Shown here piece after piece: positions 56,638 through 64,000 of a stretch of DNA of 64,000 nt. Position numbers and translations under genes: made by a program. Under the pieces are notes generated by a model. That model was given only the letters and a program-made list of their open reading frames with translations. It searched no databases and was not told the origin of the DNA. Numbering within the stretch: the stretch's first letter is position 1; every line of letters starts with the position of its first letter. Source of the DNA: Rhizobium phaseoli (lineage in GTDB: Bacteria; Pseudomonadota; Alphaproteobacteria; Rhizobiales; Rhizobiaceae); contig NZ_ML133569.1 in NCBI RefSeq assembly GCF_003985125.1, forward strand, positions 1-64,000, given 5' to 3'.

Positions 56638-57291
56638 TCAGGAAAAATGGCGCAATATCTCGTTTGGATGATAGGCGATCGCATCGGCGCCATTGGCGAT
56701 CAGTTCATCCACGCTGGCATAGCCCCAGGCAACGCCGATAGCCTTGGCGCCGGCAGCCTTTGCCATCTGCATATCGTAAACCGCGTCGCCAATGACAATG
56801 GCGTCGCGCGCATTCATGCCGGTTTCGTCGCAGCATTCCGTCACCATGGCCGGGTGCGGTTTCGACGGGCAATCGTCGGCGGTGCGGGCAACGACAAAAT
56901 GCTGGTCGAAACCGTGCGTCTCCATCACCAGATTCAGTCCGCGCCGGGATTTTCCCGTCACCGCTCCGATCAGCAGGTCCTCGCGGCCGCTGATCGCATC
57001 GATCATCTCGCGAATGCCGGGAAACAGCGGCTCTCTGTAGTCGAGATCCTGGCGCACGACGGTAAACAGCGATTTGTAATGCGCCGTCATGTCGATGTCC
57101 TGCTGCTCGACATGTGGTCTGCCTTGCATCCGGGCGATCGCTATATCGAGCGACAGGCCGATAATGGCCTTGGTGTCCTCGAACCGAGGTTCCGGCTTGC
57201 CGAATTTGTCGAAAGTCCGTCGCATGGTTTCATGGATCAGCCCGGCGCTGTCGACCAGCGTGCCGTCGCAATCGAAAAGAGCGAGTTTCAT
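56638..57291 (-). CDS. HAD-superfamily phosphatase (phosphoglycolate phosphatase-like)
   Basis: A 217-residue hydrolase of the HAD superfamily. The nucleophile motif LFDCDGTLVDS is at residues 4-14, motif II lies in LLIGAVTGKSRRGL, and motif III-IV include SKPHPAMVTECCDETGMNARDAIVIGDAVYDMQMAKAAGAKAIGVAWGYAS. The cap domain (about 16-90) is helical. It probably dephosphorylates a sugar or glycolate phosphate. It overlaps the RluA gene by four bases (57288-57291, ATGA), so translation is coupled. Confidence 0.92.
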   Translation of the reverse strand: MKLALFDCDGTLVDSAGLIHETMRRTFDKFGKPEPRFEDTKAIIGLSLDIAIARMQGRPHVEQQDIDMTAHYKSLFTVVRQDLDYREPLFPGIREMIDAISGREDLLIGAVTGKSRRGLNLVMETHGFDQHFVVARTADDCPSKPHPAMVTECCDETGMNARDAIVIGDAVYDMQMAKAAGAKAIGVAWGYASVDELIANGADAIAYHPNEILRHFS

Positions 57292-58280
57292 TCGCTGTCC
57301 CTTTCAGCGCCGGCAAGGTCGAGACCGAGCAGGTTCCAGGTCTGCACCATATGCGGCGGCAGCGGCGCGCTGACGCGCAGGCGGCCGCCGGATGGATGCG
57401 GGATGTCAATGTGGCGCGCGTGCAGGTGCAGCTTCTTCTGGATCCCGCCCGGAAAATCCCAATTCGGATCGTCGTCGAAATATTTCGGATCGCCGATGAT
57501 CGGATGACCGATATGCAGGGCATGCACACGCAGCTGGTGGGTACGGCCGGTATACGGCTCCATTTCAAGCCATGCGAGATTCTGCGCCGCCGTCTCCAGC
57601 ACGCGGTAGAAGGAAATCGCATGGTCGGCGCCGTCTTCGCCGTGTTTAGCGATGCGCATGCGGTCGCCATCGGCCGTCGCTTCCTTGACGAGCCAGGTCG
57701 AGATCTTATCCTCGTGCTTGCGCGGCACGCCCTTGACCAACGCCCAATAGGTTTTCTTGGTGTCGCGCTCGCGGAAGGCGGCGGTCAGCTTCTGTGCGGC
57801 GCCGCGGGTGCGAGCGATGACGAGAACGCCCGAGGTGTCGCGGTCGAGGCGGTGAACGAGCCGCGGCTTTTCGCCCTTCGGGCTGGTCCAGGCTTCGAGC
57901 ATCTGGTCGATGTGCCGGGCCACGCCGGAGCCGCCCTGCACCGCAATACCGGGCGGCTTGTTGAGCACGATCACCTTTTCGTCCTCATGCAGCACCATGC
58001 GCGACAGGAGGTCGAAATCGCTGGAATGCTTGAGATCCTTGCCGGCGATCGGTCCCGATTTCAGCTTCGCATCGACATCGAGCGGCGGCACGCGCACCGT
58101 CTGGCCGGGCTGCACGCGCGCATCCGATTTGACACGGCCGCCGTCGACGCGCACCTGGCCGGAGCGCAACAGCTTCTGCAGCGGACCGAAGCCGAGCCCG
58201 GGAAAATGCACCTTGAACCAGCGATCGAGCCGCATGCCGGCTTCGTCGGGTTCAACCTTGATATGTTCTATGCCAGCCAT
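57288..58280 (-). CDS. RluA-family 23S rRNA pseudouridine synthase
   Basis: A 330-residue pseudouridine synthase. An S4-type RNA-binding module (MRLDRWFKVHFPGLGFGPLQKLLRSGQVRVDGGRV, about 14-50) leads to the catalytic domain with the active-site Asp in LVHRLDRDTSGVLVIARTR and motifs FRERDTKKTYWALV, EPYTGRTHQLRVHALHIGHPIIGDP. It modifies uridines in rRNA. The genes around it (crcB upstream, HAD and ATP12 downstream) run in the same direction, a conserved cluster in this group. An ATG start at 58280 is used. Confidence 0.93.
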   Translation of the reverse strand: MAGIEHIKVEPDEAGMRLDRWFKVHFPGLGFGPLQKLLRSGQVRVDGGRVKSDARVQPGQTVRVPPLDVDAKLKSGPIAGKDLKHSSDFDLLSRMVLHEDEKVIVLNKPPGIAVQGGSGVARHIDQMLEAWTSPKGEKPRLVHRLDRDTSGVLVIARTRGAAQKLTAAFRERDTKKTYWALVKGVPRKHEDKISTWLVKEATADGDRMRIAKHGEDGADHAISFYRVLETAAQNLAWLEMEPYTGRTHQLRVHALHIGHPIIGDPKYFDDDPNWDFPGGIQKKLHLHARHIDIPHPSGGRLRVSAPLPPHMVQTWNLLGLDLAGAERDSE

Positions 58281-58374
58281 ACTCGATCTTTCGGAAATTG
58301 CCGCACGGGCCGAGCCGGCGTTCTTGCCGCAGCCTTTAGAGCATTTTCACACAAAACGGAAACCGGAATCGAAA

Positions 58375-58752
58375 TCAGGCCAAAGCGCGCATGACGGCGA
58401 GCCCTGATATGACCGCCGCCATCGAAAGCCCGACACTTGCAGCGATGTAGATCCCGCCGGTGATGGCCTCGCCGCGCTCGAACAGGGAGATCGCATCCAG
58501 CGAGAAGGCCGAGAAAGTGGTGAAGCCGCCGAGAAAGCCGGTAATCAGCAAGAGGCGCAGCTCCATTGAGGCGTTGAACCTGCGCGCGATCAGCTCGGCG
58601 AAGACGCCGATGACGAAGCAGCCGACCACATTGACGGCGAGCGTGCCCCAGGGAAAGGCGGGCCCCATGAGCCTCAGCGCCCATTGGCCGACGTAATATC
58701 TGAGGACGGAACCGATCGCGCCGCCGAGGGCGACAAGGAAAGCCTGAATCAT
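58375..58752 (-). CDS. crcB: Fluoride efflux transporter CrcB
   Basis: A 125-residue membrane protein with four helices that exports fluoride as an antiparallel dimer. Motifs: LGGAIGSVLRYYVGQ and LRLLLITGFLGGFTTFSAFSLD (the family GFxGGxTTFS motif with pore Phe), WGTLAVNVVGCFVIGVFAEL. No fluoride riboswitch is seen in the 120 bases before it. It is the first gene of the crcB-rluA-HAD-ATP12 row, with rluA 94 bases downstream; the 58281-58374 interval contains degenerate intergenic repeats. ATG 58752. Confidence 0.93.
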   Translation of the reverse strand: MIQAFLVALGGAIGSVLRYYVGQWALRLMGPAFPWGTLAVNVVGCFVIGVFAELIARRFNASMELRLLLITGFLGGFTTFSAFSLDAISLFERGEAITGGIYIAASVGLSMAAVISGLAVMRALA

Positions 58753-58872
58753 AGACCGGATTTACCGCAATTCGGGATCAACTCCAATCGAGTCGCACGA
58801 AATCCTGCCAGTCGGTAAAATGCCAATGATTTTCTTACGATAGCGCCAAGATCATGCCGATACCGTGACGGC

Positions 58873-59139
58873 ATGACGCAGCTCCTGTCCATATCGGCCA
58901 ACACCGCCGCCGTTGCCTTCGAATCGCTGAGGATCCCGCAGCGTGTGGCAACGAGCACGGCGGCGCGTGATGCAAAGCGCATTGCCGACCGGCAATTGAA
59001 GGCCGAAAACCTTGATGAAGCCGAGGAGCCCTCCAGCATCATTCAATCGACGGAAGTGGCGCTCGACCTGATGACCAAAGGCAACCGCCAGCCGCAGACC
59101 GGCCTCAGGCAGGCGCTGCAATCCTACGAGGACGTCTGA
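58873..59139 (+). CDS. Small protein of unknown function
   Basis: An 88-residue protein with helix-forming, charged character (MTQLLSISANTAAVAFESLRIPQRVATSTAARDAKRIADRQLKAENLDEAEEPSSI). I recognise no family. The middle is polar and coiled-coil-like, the C-terminus is glutamine-rich. It has local codon bias and an isolated location, divergent from crcB. No strong ribosome site; CCGTGACGGC precedes the ATG. It is probable but not certain. Confidence 0.5.
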   Translation: MTQLLSISANTAAVAFESLRIPQRVATSTAARDAKRIADRQLKAENLDEAEEPSSIIQSTEVALDLMTKGNRQPQTGLRQALQSYEDV

Positions 59140-59214
59140 CACAGCCACTTTCCGAACGAAGCCAGACCTTGTCATGAGCCCGCAGCCACGGCCGCGGGCT
59201 CATGGACTGCGCTG

Positions 59215-60243
59215 TCACTTGCTCTGGGCCGAAAGCACCTGCAGCACAAGGTCGACCTTGCCGGCCTTCTCGAAGATAAGGGTCACGGGAACGGTATCGC
59301 CCTGCTTGAACGGCGTTTTCACCTTCTGGAACATCAGATGCAGGTTGCCGGGCTCGAGCTTGACGGTTTCGCCGGCGGCGATGGCGACGCCATCCTTCAG
59401 CTGTCGCATCCGCATGACATTGTCCTTCGTTTCCATCGCATGGATCTGAACTTCACCTGATACCGGCGAGGTTACCGACAGCAGGCGATCGTCCGTCTGG
59501 CCGCTGTTCTTCACCGTGAAGAAGCCGCCGCCGACCGGCTGGCCGGGCAGCATCGCCTTGGCGAAGCCGCCGGAGATTTCGAGGTCTCCGGCCTTGACCG
59601 TTTCGCCGGCCGGCGCAGCAGCGCCCATGCCGGTCATGTCCATGCCGGTCTTACCGGTCATGTCCATACCGGCCATATCCATGCCGGCCATGTCGTGGTC
59701 GTGACCATGGCTATCCCCCGCGACGACTTTCAGGAGCGGCGCCGGGCTTTTCATCCCATGTGGGTCGCCGCCGTCCTTCGCCACCTGATCCCAGGCGGTG
59801 ACCGCATCGCCGCACATCTGGGTCACCGGGAAGGCGAGCGAGGTGCCGGCTTCAACCCCTGACACCTTACCCTGGATGACGAAGGTGTCGTAGAAGTCGT
59901 CGGAGAGATTGCCGTTCTTCCAACGAATCTCGACCGCGCCCGTCTTCACCTTGTCGCCGTGATTGTCATAGGTCTTCTGGTAGTCGCCTTTGATCACTTC
60001 GAGTTCCCAGCCGGCCTTCGGCTGCGGCTTGGCGAAGACGAAGCCTTCCGGCAGCTTGACCCGCACCTCAGTGGTCGCCTTGCCGTCGCAGCCATGCGGC
60101 ACCTGCAGCGTGGCGAGAATCGTGCTTTCCTGGCTCGCCTCCTTGTCGAGGAAGCTCACATGCGCCTCGGCGTCGGCAAAGGCGGTTGCAGAAAGAAGGA
60201 CGGCAAACGGGAATGCCTTGCCAAATGTCTTGATGGTCTTCAT
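59215..60243 (-). CDS. YcnI-like (DUF1775) and PCu(A)C copper-binding fusion protein
   Basis: A 342-residue periplasmic protein that joins two copper-handling domains. The signal peptide (MKTIKTFGKAFPFAVLLSATAFADAEA) is followed by a DUF1775/YcnI-type domain (HVSFLDKEASQESTILATLQVPHGCDGKATTEVRVKLPEGF, with the N-terminal His used for copper), a Met/His-rich linker (HGHDHDMAGMDMAGMDMTG), and a PCu(A)C domain (LPGQPVGGGFFTVKNSG, HAMETKDNVMRMRQL, MFQKVKTPFKQGDTVPVTLIFEKAG), whose His and Met residues bind copper(I). It likely loads copper into cytochrome oxidase or buffers it. ATG 60243 follows GGAGATATCCG. Confidence 0.92.
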   Translation of the reverse strand: MKTIKTFGKAFPFAVLLSATAFADAEAHVSFLDKEASQESTILATLQVPHGCDGKATTEVRVKLPEGFVFAKPQPKAGWELEVIKGDYQKTYDNHGDKVKTGAVEIRWKNGNLSDDFYDTFVIQGKVSGVEAGTSLAFPVTQMCGDAVTAWDQVAKDGGDPHGMKSPAPLLKVVAGDSHGHDHDMAGMDMAGMDMTGKTGMDMTGMGAAAPAGETVKAGDLEISGGFAKAMLPGQPVGGGFFTVKNSGQTDDRLLSVTSPVSGEVQIHAMETKDNVMRMRQLKDGVAIAAGETVKLEPGNLHLMFQKVKTPFKQGDTVPVTLIFEKAGKVDLVLQVLSAQSK

Positions 60244-60316
60244 CGGATATCTCCTCGCCGGCCGAAAATTTCTGTTGGGCGGACCGGCATGCTTCATCAT
60301 CGGTTGCAAAGGCAGA

Positions 60317-60697
60317 TCAGATGAGGACCGGAGGGGCGCGGGAGTTCGGTCGGCTGACGGCGCTGACGCCGGCAACGGCTGAGGTCTCGATCGGGGGATT
60401 GATGAGCGAGGCGAGCTTGCGCTCGAGCCATGAACCCGCATCCGGCGTCGGCAGGATCACCGAGGCTGACAGTCGGCAGGCTTCGCAATTCGGCTTGAAG
60501 GCAACAGTCTTGTCGCCGGTGTCTCTCACGGTAACGCAGAGCGAGGCAAAGCTGCCGTCGGGCAGCACATAGGCAGCCGCATCATAACCGTCGGAAGCGA
60601 CAGCCTGCGGCGCCTGGTGGGCAAAGCCGAGCAAAAGCAGGCTCAAGGCGCAAAACATGCGCAAAAAGAGCGTTGCTTTCAGTCCGTTCTGCCGCAT
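60317..60697 (-). CDS. Exported CxxC protein next to the copper-binding fusion
   Basis: A 126-residue protein with a signal peptide (MRQNGLKATLFLRMFCALSLLLLGFAHQAPQAVAS) and a short domain with a CxxC pair (FKPNCEACRLSASVILPTP), plus another Cys (ASLCVTVRD). The rest is loosely structured. It resembles DUF2946-like exported proteins that accompany copper genes in proteobacteria, but that is from memory and weak. It lies directly upstream of the YcnI-PCu(A)C gene in the same transcript (73 bases apart), so may take part in copper handling. GAAGGGGAT precedes the ATG. Confidence 0.7.
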   Translation of the reverse strand: MRQNGLKATLFLRMFCALSLLLLGFAHQAPQAVASDGYDAAAYVLPDGSFASLCVTVRDTGDKTVAFKPNCEACRLSASVILPTPDAGSWLERKLASLINPPIETSAVAGVSAVSRPNSRAPPVLI

Positions 60698-60822
60698 GAG
60701 ATCCCCTTCAACAGCATGTCGCGATAGCCGGTTTCCTCTTGGATTGCAAAAGCAGATTTGCCGCAGCCGGGGGCCGGACCTGACTATGGCGACAAAAATT
60801 TGTCCGGTCACGACATTTGGCC

Positions 60823-60850
60823 TTGCCAAGCGCCACGCTCGCCGGATAAT
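60823..60850 (+). promoter_or_regulatory. Promoter of the glycine-cleavage operon
   Basis: TTGCCA (60823-60828) and GATAAT (60845-60850), 16 bases apart, lie directly upstream of the glycine riboswitch, which begins near 60862. Transcription would start near 60857. An imperfect palindrome, GACAAAAATTTGTC (60791-60804), lies further upstream, between this promoter and the divergent CxxC-protein gene. Confidence 0.5.
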
Positions 60851-60861
60851 TGCGACCAACC

Positions 60862-61027
60862 CTGTTGGGAGAATCCGGTGCATTCGTCACCGGTGCCGAA
60901 GGAGCAACCGCCCCGGAAACTCTCAGGCCAAAGGACCAGCAAGGGGCAGACGGAACTCTGGAGAGAAGCGTTCTCGAAACGCTCGCCGAAGGGATAACAA
61001 TCTCAGGCGTCAAGGACAGAGGGGGCT
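60862..61027 (+). promoter_or_regulatory. Tandem glycine riboswitch upstream of gcvT
   Basis: Two glycine aptamers in a row. The first (60862-60960) has the P1 start CTGTTGGGAGA, the conserved CCGAAGGAGCAA loop (60896-60907) and ACTCTCAGGCCAAAGGACC. The second (60961-61027) has CGCCGAAGGGATAACAA and TCTCAGGCGTCAAGGACAGAGGG. These consensus blocks are typical of the gcvT element, which binds glycine cooperatively and turns on glycine cleavage genes. The ribosome site of gcvT (CGGAGG) is about 65 bases further. Recognition is from the conserved core sequences. Confidence 0.9.
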
Positions 61028-61105
61028 CAGGAGAGAAGCGCGCAGCCGCGCCTTCAGATTTGAGCCCGCGCCTTCGCAACAAGGCGCAAACCCCGGAGGC
61101 GTCGT

Positions 61106-62242
61106 TTGGACGATACTGCTGCCCTGAAGAAAACCCCGCTGCATGCCCTGCATCTTTCGCTCGGCGCCCGCATGGTGCCGTTCGCGGGTTACGACATGCC
61201 GGTACAATATCCCGCCGGCGTGATGAAGGAACATCTTCATACCCGTACCGAAGCCGGCCTCTTCGACGTCTCCCATATGGGTCAGGTCATCGTGAAGGCG
61301 AAGTCGGGCAGCTATGAGGATGCGGCGCTGGCGCTCGAAAGCCTCGTGCCTGTCGACATCCTCGGCCTTCCCGAAGGTCGCCAGCGCTACGGTTTCTTCA
61401 CCGACGACACCGGCGGCATTCTCGACGATCTGATGATCACCCATCTCGATGACCACCTGTTCGTCGTCGTCAACGCTTCCTGCAAGGAGGCGGACCTCGC
61501 CCATCTGCAGGCCCATATCGGTGACCAGTGCGACATCACGCTGCTGAACCGCGCTTTGATCGCGCTGCAGGGGCCGCGCGCCGTCGAGGTTCTCGCCGAA
61601 CTCTGGGCCGATGTCGCGGCAATGAAGTTCATGGACGTGCGCCACTGCCGCCTGCACGACGTTTCCTGTCTCGTCTCGCGCTCGGGCTATAGCGGCGAGG
61701 ACGGCTTCGAAATCTCGATTCCATCAGACAAGGCCGAGGATGTCACCATGCGGTTGCTCGAACATCCCGACGTTCAGGCAATCGGTCTCGGCGCCCGCGA
61801 TTCGCTGCGCCTGGAAGCCGGCCTCTGCCTCTATGGCAACGATATCGACGCGTCCACCTCGCCGGTCGAGGCAGCGCTGGAATGGGCGATGCAGAAGGCG
61901 CGACGGGCCGGCGGCGCACGCGCCGGCGGTTTTCCGGGCTCCGGCCGCATTCTCTCCGAACTCGAAAACGGCGCCGCCCGCCGCCGCGTGGGCCTGAAGC
62001 CGGAAGGCAAGGCGCCGGTTCGCGGCCATGCCAAACTCTATGCCGATGCCGAGGGCCAGACCGAAATCGGCGAAGTCACCTCGGGCGGCTTCGGCCCCAG
62101 CGTCGAAGGACCCGTCGCCATGGGCTACGTTCCGGTCTCTCATGCCGTGGCCGGCACGCAGGTTTATGCCGAGGTGCGCGGCAAGTTCCTGCCGGTCACC
62201 GTCTCCGCCCTGCCCTTCGTTACGCCGACCTACAAACGCTGA
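61106..62242 (+). CDS. gcvT: Glycine cleavage system aminomethyltransferase (T-protein)
   Basis: A 378-residue enzyme that moves the methylene group from lipoyl-bound aminomethyl to tetrahydrofolate, releasing ammonia. It begins with TTG at 61106 preceded by CGGAGG; no ATG in frame gives the conserved start [28 protein letters not shown]. The folate site shows [12 protein letters not shown], and the C-terminal motif is [32 protein letters not shown]. It acts with GcvH and GcvP in the cytoplasm. Expression is controlled by the tandem glycine riboswitch. The gcvH gene follows after 26 bases. Confidence 0.95.
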   Translation: MDDTAALKKTPLHALHLSLGARMVPFAGYDMPVQYPAGVMKEHLHTRTEAGLFDVSHMGQVIVKAKSGSYEDAALALESLVPVDILGLPEGRQRYGFFTDDTGGILDDLMITHLDDHLFVVVNASCKEADLAHLQAHIGDQCDITLLNRALIALQGPRAVEVLAELWADVAAMKFMDVRHCRLHDVSCLVSRSGYSGEDGFEISIPSDKAEDVTMRLLEHPDVQAIGLGARDSLRLEAGLCLYGNDIDASTSPVEAALEWAMQKARRAGGARAGGFPGSGRILSELENGAARRRVGLKPEGKAPVRGHAKLYADAEGQTEIGEVTSGGFGPSVEGPVAMGYVPVSHAVAGTQVYAEVRGKFLPVTVSALPFVTPTYKR

Positions 62243-62268
62243 AACTCTGTTTCCGAAAGGATTTTTCC

Positions 62269-62631
62269 ATGCTGAAATTTACCGCTGAACATGAATGGCT
62301 TGAACTCGACGGCGATGTCGCAACCGTCGGCATCACCACCTACGCCGTCGAACAGCTGGGCGATCTCGTCTTCGTCGAACTGCCGGAAGTCGGCAAGAGC
62401 TTTTCGAAGAACGACGATGCGGCGACCGTCGAATCCGTCAAGGCAGCCTCCGAAGTCTATTGTCCACTTGACGGCGAGATCACCGCTGTCAACGACGCGA
62501 TCGTCGCCGATCCCTCGCTCATCAATTCCGATCCGCAAGGCGCCGGCTGGTTCTTCAAGCTGAAGCTCAAGAATCGCGCCGATGCCGACGGCCTGCTCGA
62601 TGAGGCCGCCTACAAGGAGCTCACCGCGTAA
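62269..62631 (+). CDS. gcvH: Glycine cleavage system H protein
   Basis: A 120-residue lipoyl carrier. The conserved N-terminus [43 protein letters not shown] leads to the lipoylated lysine in [24 protein letters not shown]. The hybrid barrel fold is complete. LipB encoded elsewhere in the window supplies the octanoyl precursor of its cofactor. The ATG 62269 follows AAAGGATTTTTCC. It ends with a TAATG overlap with gcvP. Confidence 0.96.
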   Translation: MLKFTAEHEWLELDGDVATVGITTYAVEQLGDLVFVELPEVGKSFSKNDDAATVESVKAASEVYCPLDGEITAVNDAIVADPSLINSDPQGAGWFFKLKLKNRADADGLLDEAAYKELTA

Positions 62632-64000
62632 TGACGACGCCGACCGAATTCCAGTTCACCGATTACCAGCCCTACGATTTCGCCAATCGCCGCCATATCG
62701 GCCCGTCGCCGGCCGAGATGACCGACATGCTGAAGGTGATCGGTTTTAACAGCCTCGACGGCCTGATCGACGCGACGCTGCCGCCCACCATCCGCCAGAA
62801 AGCGCCGCTCGTCTGGGGCGCGCCGATGACCGAGCGCGAGGCGCTCGACAAACTGCGCGAGACCGCCAACAAGAACAAGGTGCTCGTCTCGCTGATCGGC
62901 CAAGGCTACTACGGCACGATCACGCCGCCGGTCATCCAGCGCAACATCCTGGAGAATCCCGCCTGGTACACGGCTTACACGCCTTACCAGCCGGAGATCA
63001 GCCAGGGCCGCCTGGAAGCGCTCCTGAATTACCAGACGATGGTCTGCGACTTGACCGGCCTCGATGTCGCCAACGCCTCGCTGCTCGACGAGGCGACCGC
63101 CGCTGCCGAAGGCATGGCGATGGCCGAGCGGGTCTCCAAGTCGAAGGCCAAGGCCTTCTTCGTCGATGCCGACTGCCATCCGCAGACCATTGCCCTGATC
63201 CGCACCCGTGCCGAACCGCTCGGCTGGAGCGTCATCGTCGGCAATCCCTTCACCGATCTCGATCCCGTCGACGTCTTCGGCGCGATCTTCCAGTATCCCG
63301 GCACCCATGGCCACGTGCATGATTTCACCGGCCTGATCGCACGCCTGCACCAGGCCGGCGCCATATCAGTGGTCGCGGCCGATATCCTGGCGCTGACGCT
63401 GCTGAAATCGCCCGGCGAAATGGGCGCCGACATCGCCGTCGGCTCCTCGCAGCGCTTCGGTGTCCCGGTCGGCTACGGCGGCCCGCATGCGGCCTATATG
63501 GCGGTCAAGGACGCCATCAAGCGCTCCATGCCCGGCCGCCTTGTCGGCGTTTCCGTCGATGCCCGCGGCAACCGCGCCTACCGCCTGTCGCTGCAGACCC
63601 GCGAACAGCATATCCGCCGCGAGAAGGCGACGTCGAACATCTGCACCGCCCAGGTGCTGCTCGCCGTCATGGCCTCGATGTATGCGGTCTTCCACGGGCC
63701 CGATGGCATCAAGGCGATCGCCCAGCAGGTGCACCAGAAGGCCGTGCTGATGGCCAAGGGCCTGGAAAAGCTTGGCTATAAGATCGAGCCGGAATGCTTC
63801 TTCGACACGATCACCGTCGATGTCGGCCACATGCAGGGTCTCATCCTGCGCGCCGCCGTTGCCGAGGGCGTCAATCTGCGCAAGGTCGGCGAGACGAAGA
63901 TCGGCATGAGCCTCGACGAGCGCACCCGACCCGCGACCCTCGAAGCCGTCTGGCGTGCCTTCGGCGGCAATTTCACCATCGCCGATTTCGAGCCGTCCTA
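62631..64000 (+). CDS. gcvP: Glycine dehydrogenase (decarboxylating), P-protein, partial
   Basis: A PLP enzyme that decarboxylates glycine and loads the methylamine onto GcvH. Only the first 456 codons fit, the rest lies beyond the window; full proteins are about 950 residues. The start ATG overlaps the gcvH stop (TAATG), showing translational coupling. The visible N-terminal half has [75 protein letters not shown] and [71 protein letters not shown]. The PLP lysine would be in the missing C-terminal half. Confidence 0.97.
   Translation, partial: MTTPTEFQFTDYQPYDFANRRHIGPSPAEMTDMLKVIGFNSLDGLIDATLPPTIRQKAPLVWGAPMTEREALDKLRETANKNKVLVSLIGQGYYGTITPPVIQRNILENPAWYTAYTPYQPEISQGRLEALLNYQTMVCDLTGLDVANASLLDEATAAAEGMAMAERVSKSKAKAFFVDADCHPQTIALIRTRAEPLGWSVIVGNPFTDLDPVDVFGAIFQYPGTHGHVHDFTGLIARLHQAGAISVVAADILALTLLKSPGEMGADIAVGSSQRFGVPVGYGGPHAAYMAVKDAIKRSMPGRLVGVSVDARGNRAYRLSLQTREQHIRREKATSNICTAQVLLAVMASMYAVFHGPDGIKAIAQQVHQKAVLMAKGLEKLGYKIEPECFFDTITVDVGHMQGLILRAAVAEGVNLRKVGETKIGMSLDERTRPATLEAVWRAFGGNFTIADFEPS

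Noticed and set aside
58753..58872. Possible fluoride riboswitch before crcB
   Set aside because: I looked for the conserved crcB-motif core in the 120 bases upstream of the start and found none.

Overview
The window is a gene-dense, GC-rich stretch of an alphaproteobacterial chromosome, most likely a Rhizobium of the etli/leguminosarum group. The evidence is the set of families and their form: CTP synthase, SecG with a long Ala/Pro tail, BTLCP-type transglutaminase-like peptidase, ATP12 chaperone, DUF2336, DUF1489 and PAS_5 proteins, a RIME-like mosaic repeat between convergent genes, and E. coli-like promoters of the TTGAnn-N17-CATATA type. This assignment is inference from protein and repeat character; no database was searched. 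Almost everything is core housekeeping. I see no prophage, CRISPR array, secretion island or rRNA.

Layout. 1-126 is the end of an IS630-type element that has cut the 3' end off a methyltransferase gene (to 656). 0.7-5.1 kb: DEAD-box helicase, CHASE2 adenylate cyclase and FecR protein. 5.3-7.6 kb: two divergent citrate synthase-like genes, one with a DNA-binding-like N-terminus, around a pair of palindromes. 7.7-10.9 kb: pyrG, secG, tpiA. 11-16.8 kb: hydrolase, parE, phytase-esterase-like protein, AI-2E transporter. 16.8-22.1 kb: GNAT, small secreted protein, RIME-like repeat, DUF2336, flavin reductase plus nitroreductase pair, secreted protein, and a frameshifted, truncated acyltransferase. 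22.2-28.8 kb: thrS, DUF1697, Fe-S scaffold plus yidD, folE-hisI, patatin, CBS protein. 28.9-36.7 kb: rhomboid, PAS_5, PilZ, prolyl aminopeptidase with a large dyad upstream, BTLCP peptidase, DacF-SPOR. 36.7-45.4 kb: DUF1489, sdaA, DUF599 plus a membrane acyltransferase, MerR regulator with its operator, mgtE, a degenerate peptide deformylase, BON protein, a repeat-bearing secreted peptide and an isoprenylcysteine methyltransferase-like protein. 45.7-53.6 kb: tRNA-Leu(GAG), lipB, DMT exporter, pccA, glutathione-dependent formaldehyde dehydrogenase, ElaA, YaiI, a guanidine-II riboswitch with its Gdx/SugE exporter, DoxX. 53.8-60.7 kb: pccB, lipoprotein, ATP12-HAD-RluA-CrcB cluster, copper-handling pair. 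60.8-64.0 kb: tandem glycine riboswitch and gcvT-gcvH-gcvP, the last cut by the window end.

How it fits together. Three small systems can be read from sequence alone. First, guanidine sensed by twin ACGR hairpins controls a guanidinium exporter. Second, glycine sensed by two aptamers controls glycine cleavage. Third, a MerR protein lies next to a dyad that probably autoregulates it. PccA and PccB together form propionyl-CoA carboxylase although their genes lie 3.2 kb apart on opposite strands. The least explained items are the twin-palindrome citrate synthase locus, the 18-bp dyad upstream of the aminopeptidase, a 20-bp perfect palindrome in the leader of a repeat-containing secreted peptide, a minus-strand terminator 46 bp ahead of the rhomboid start, and hairpins in the folE leader.
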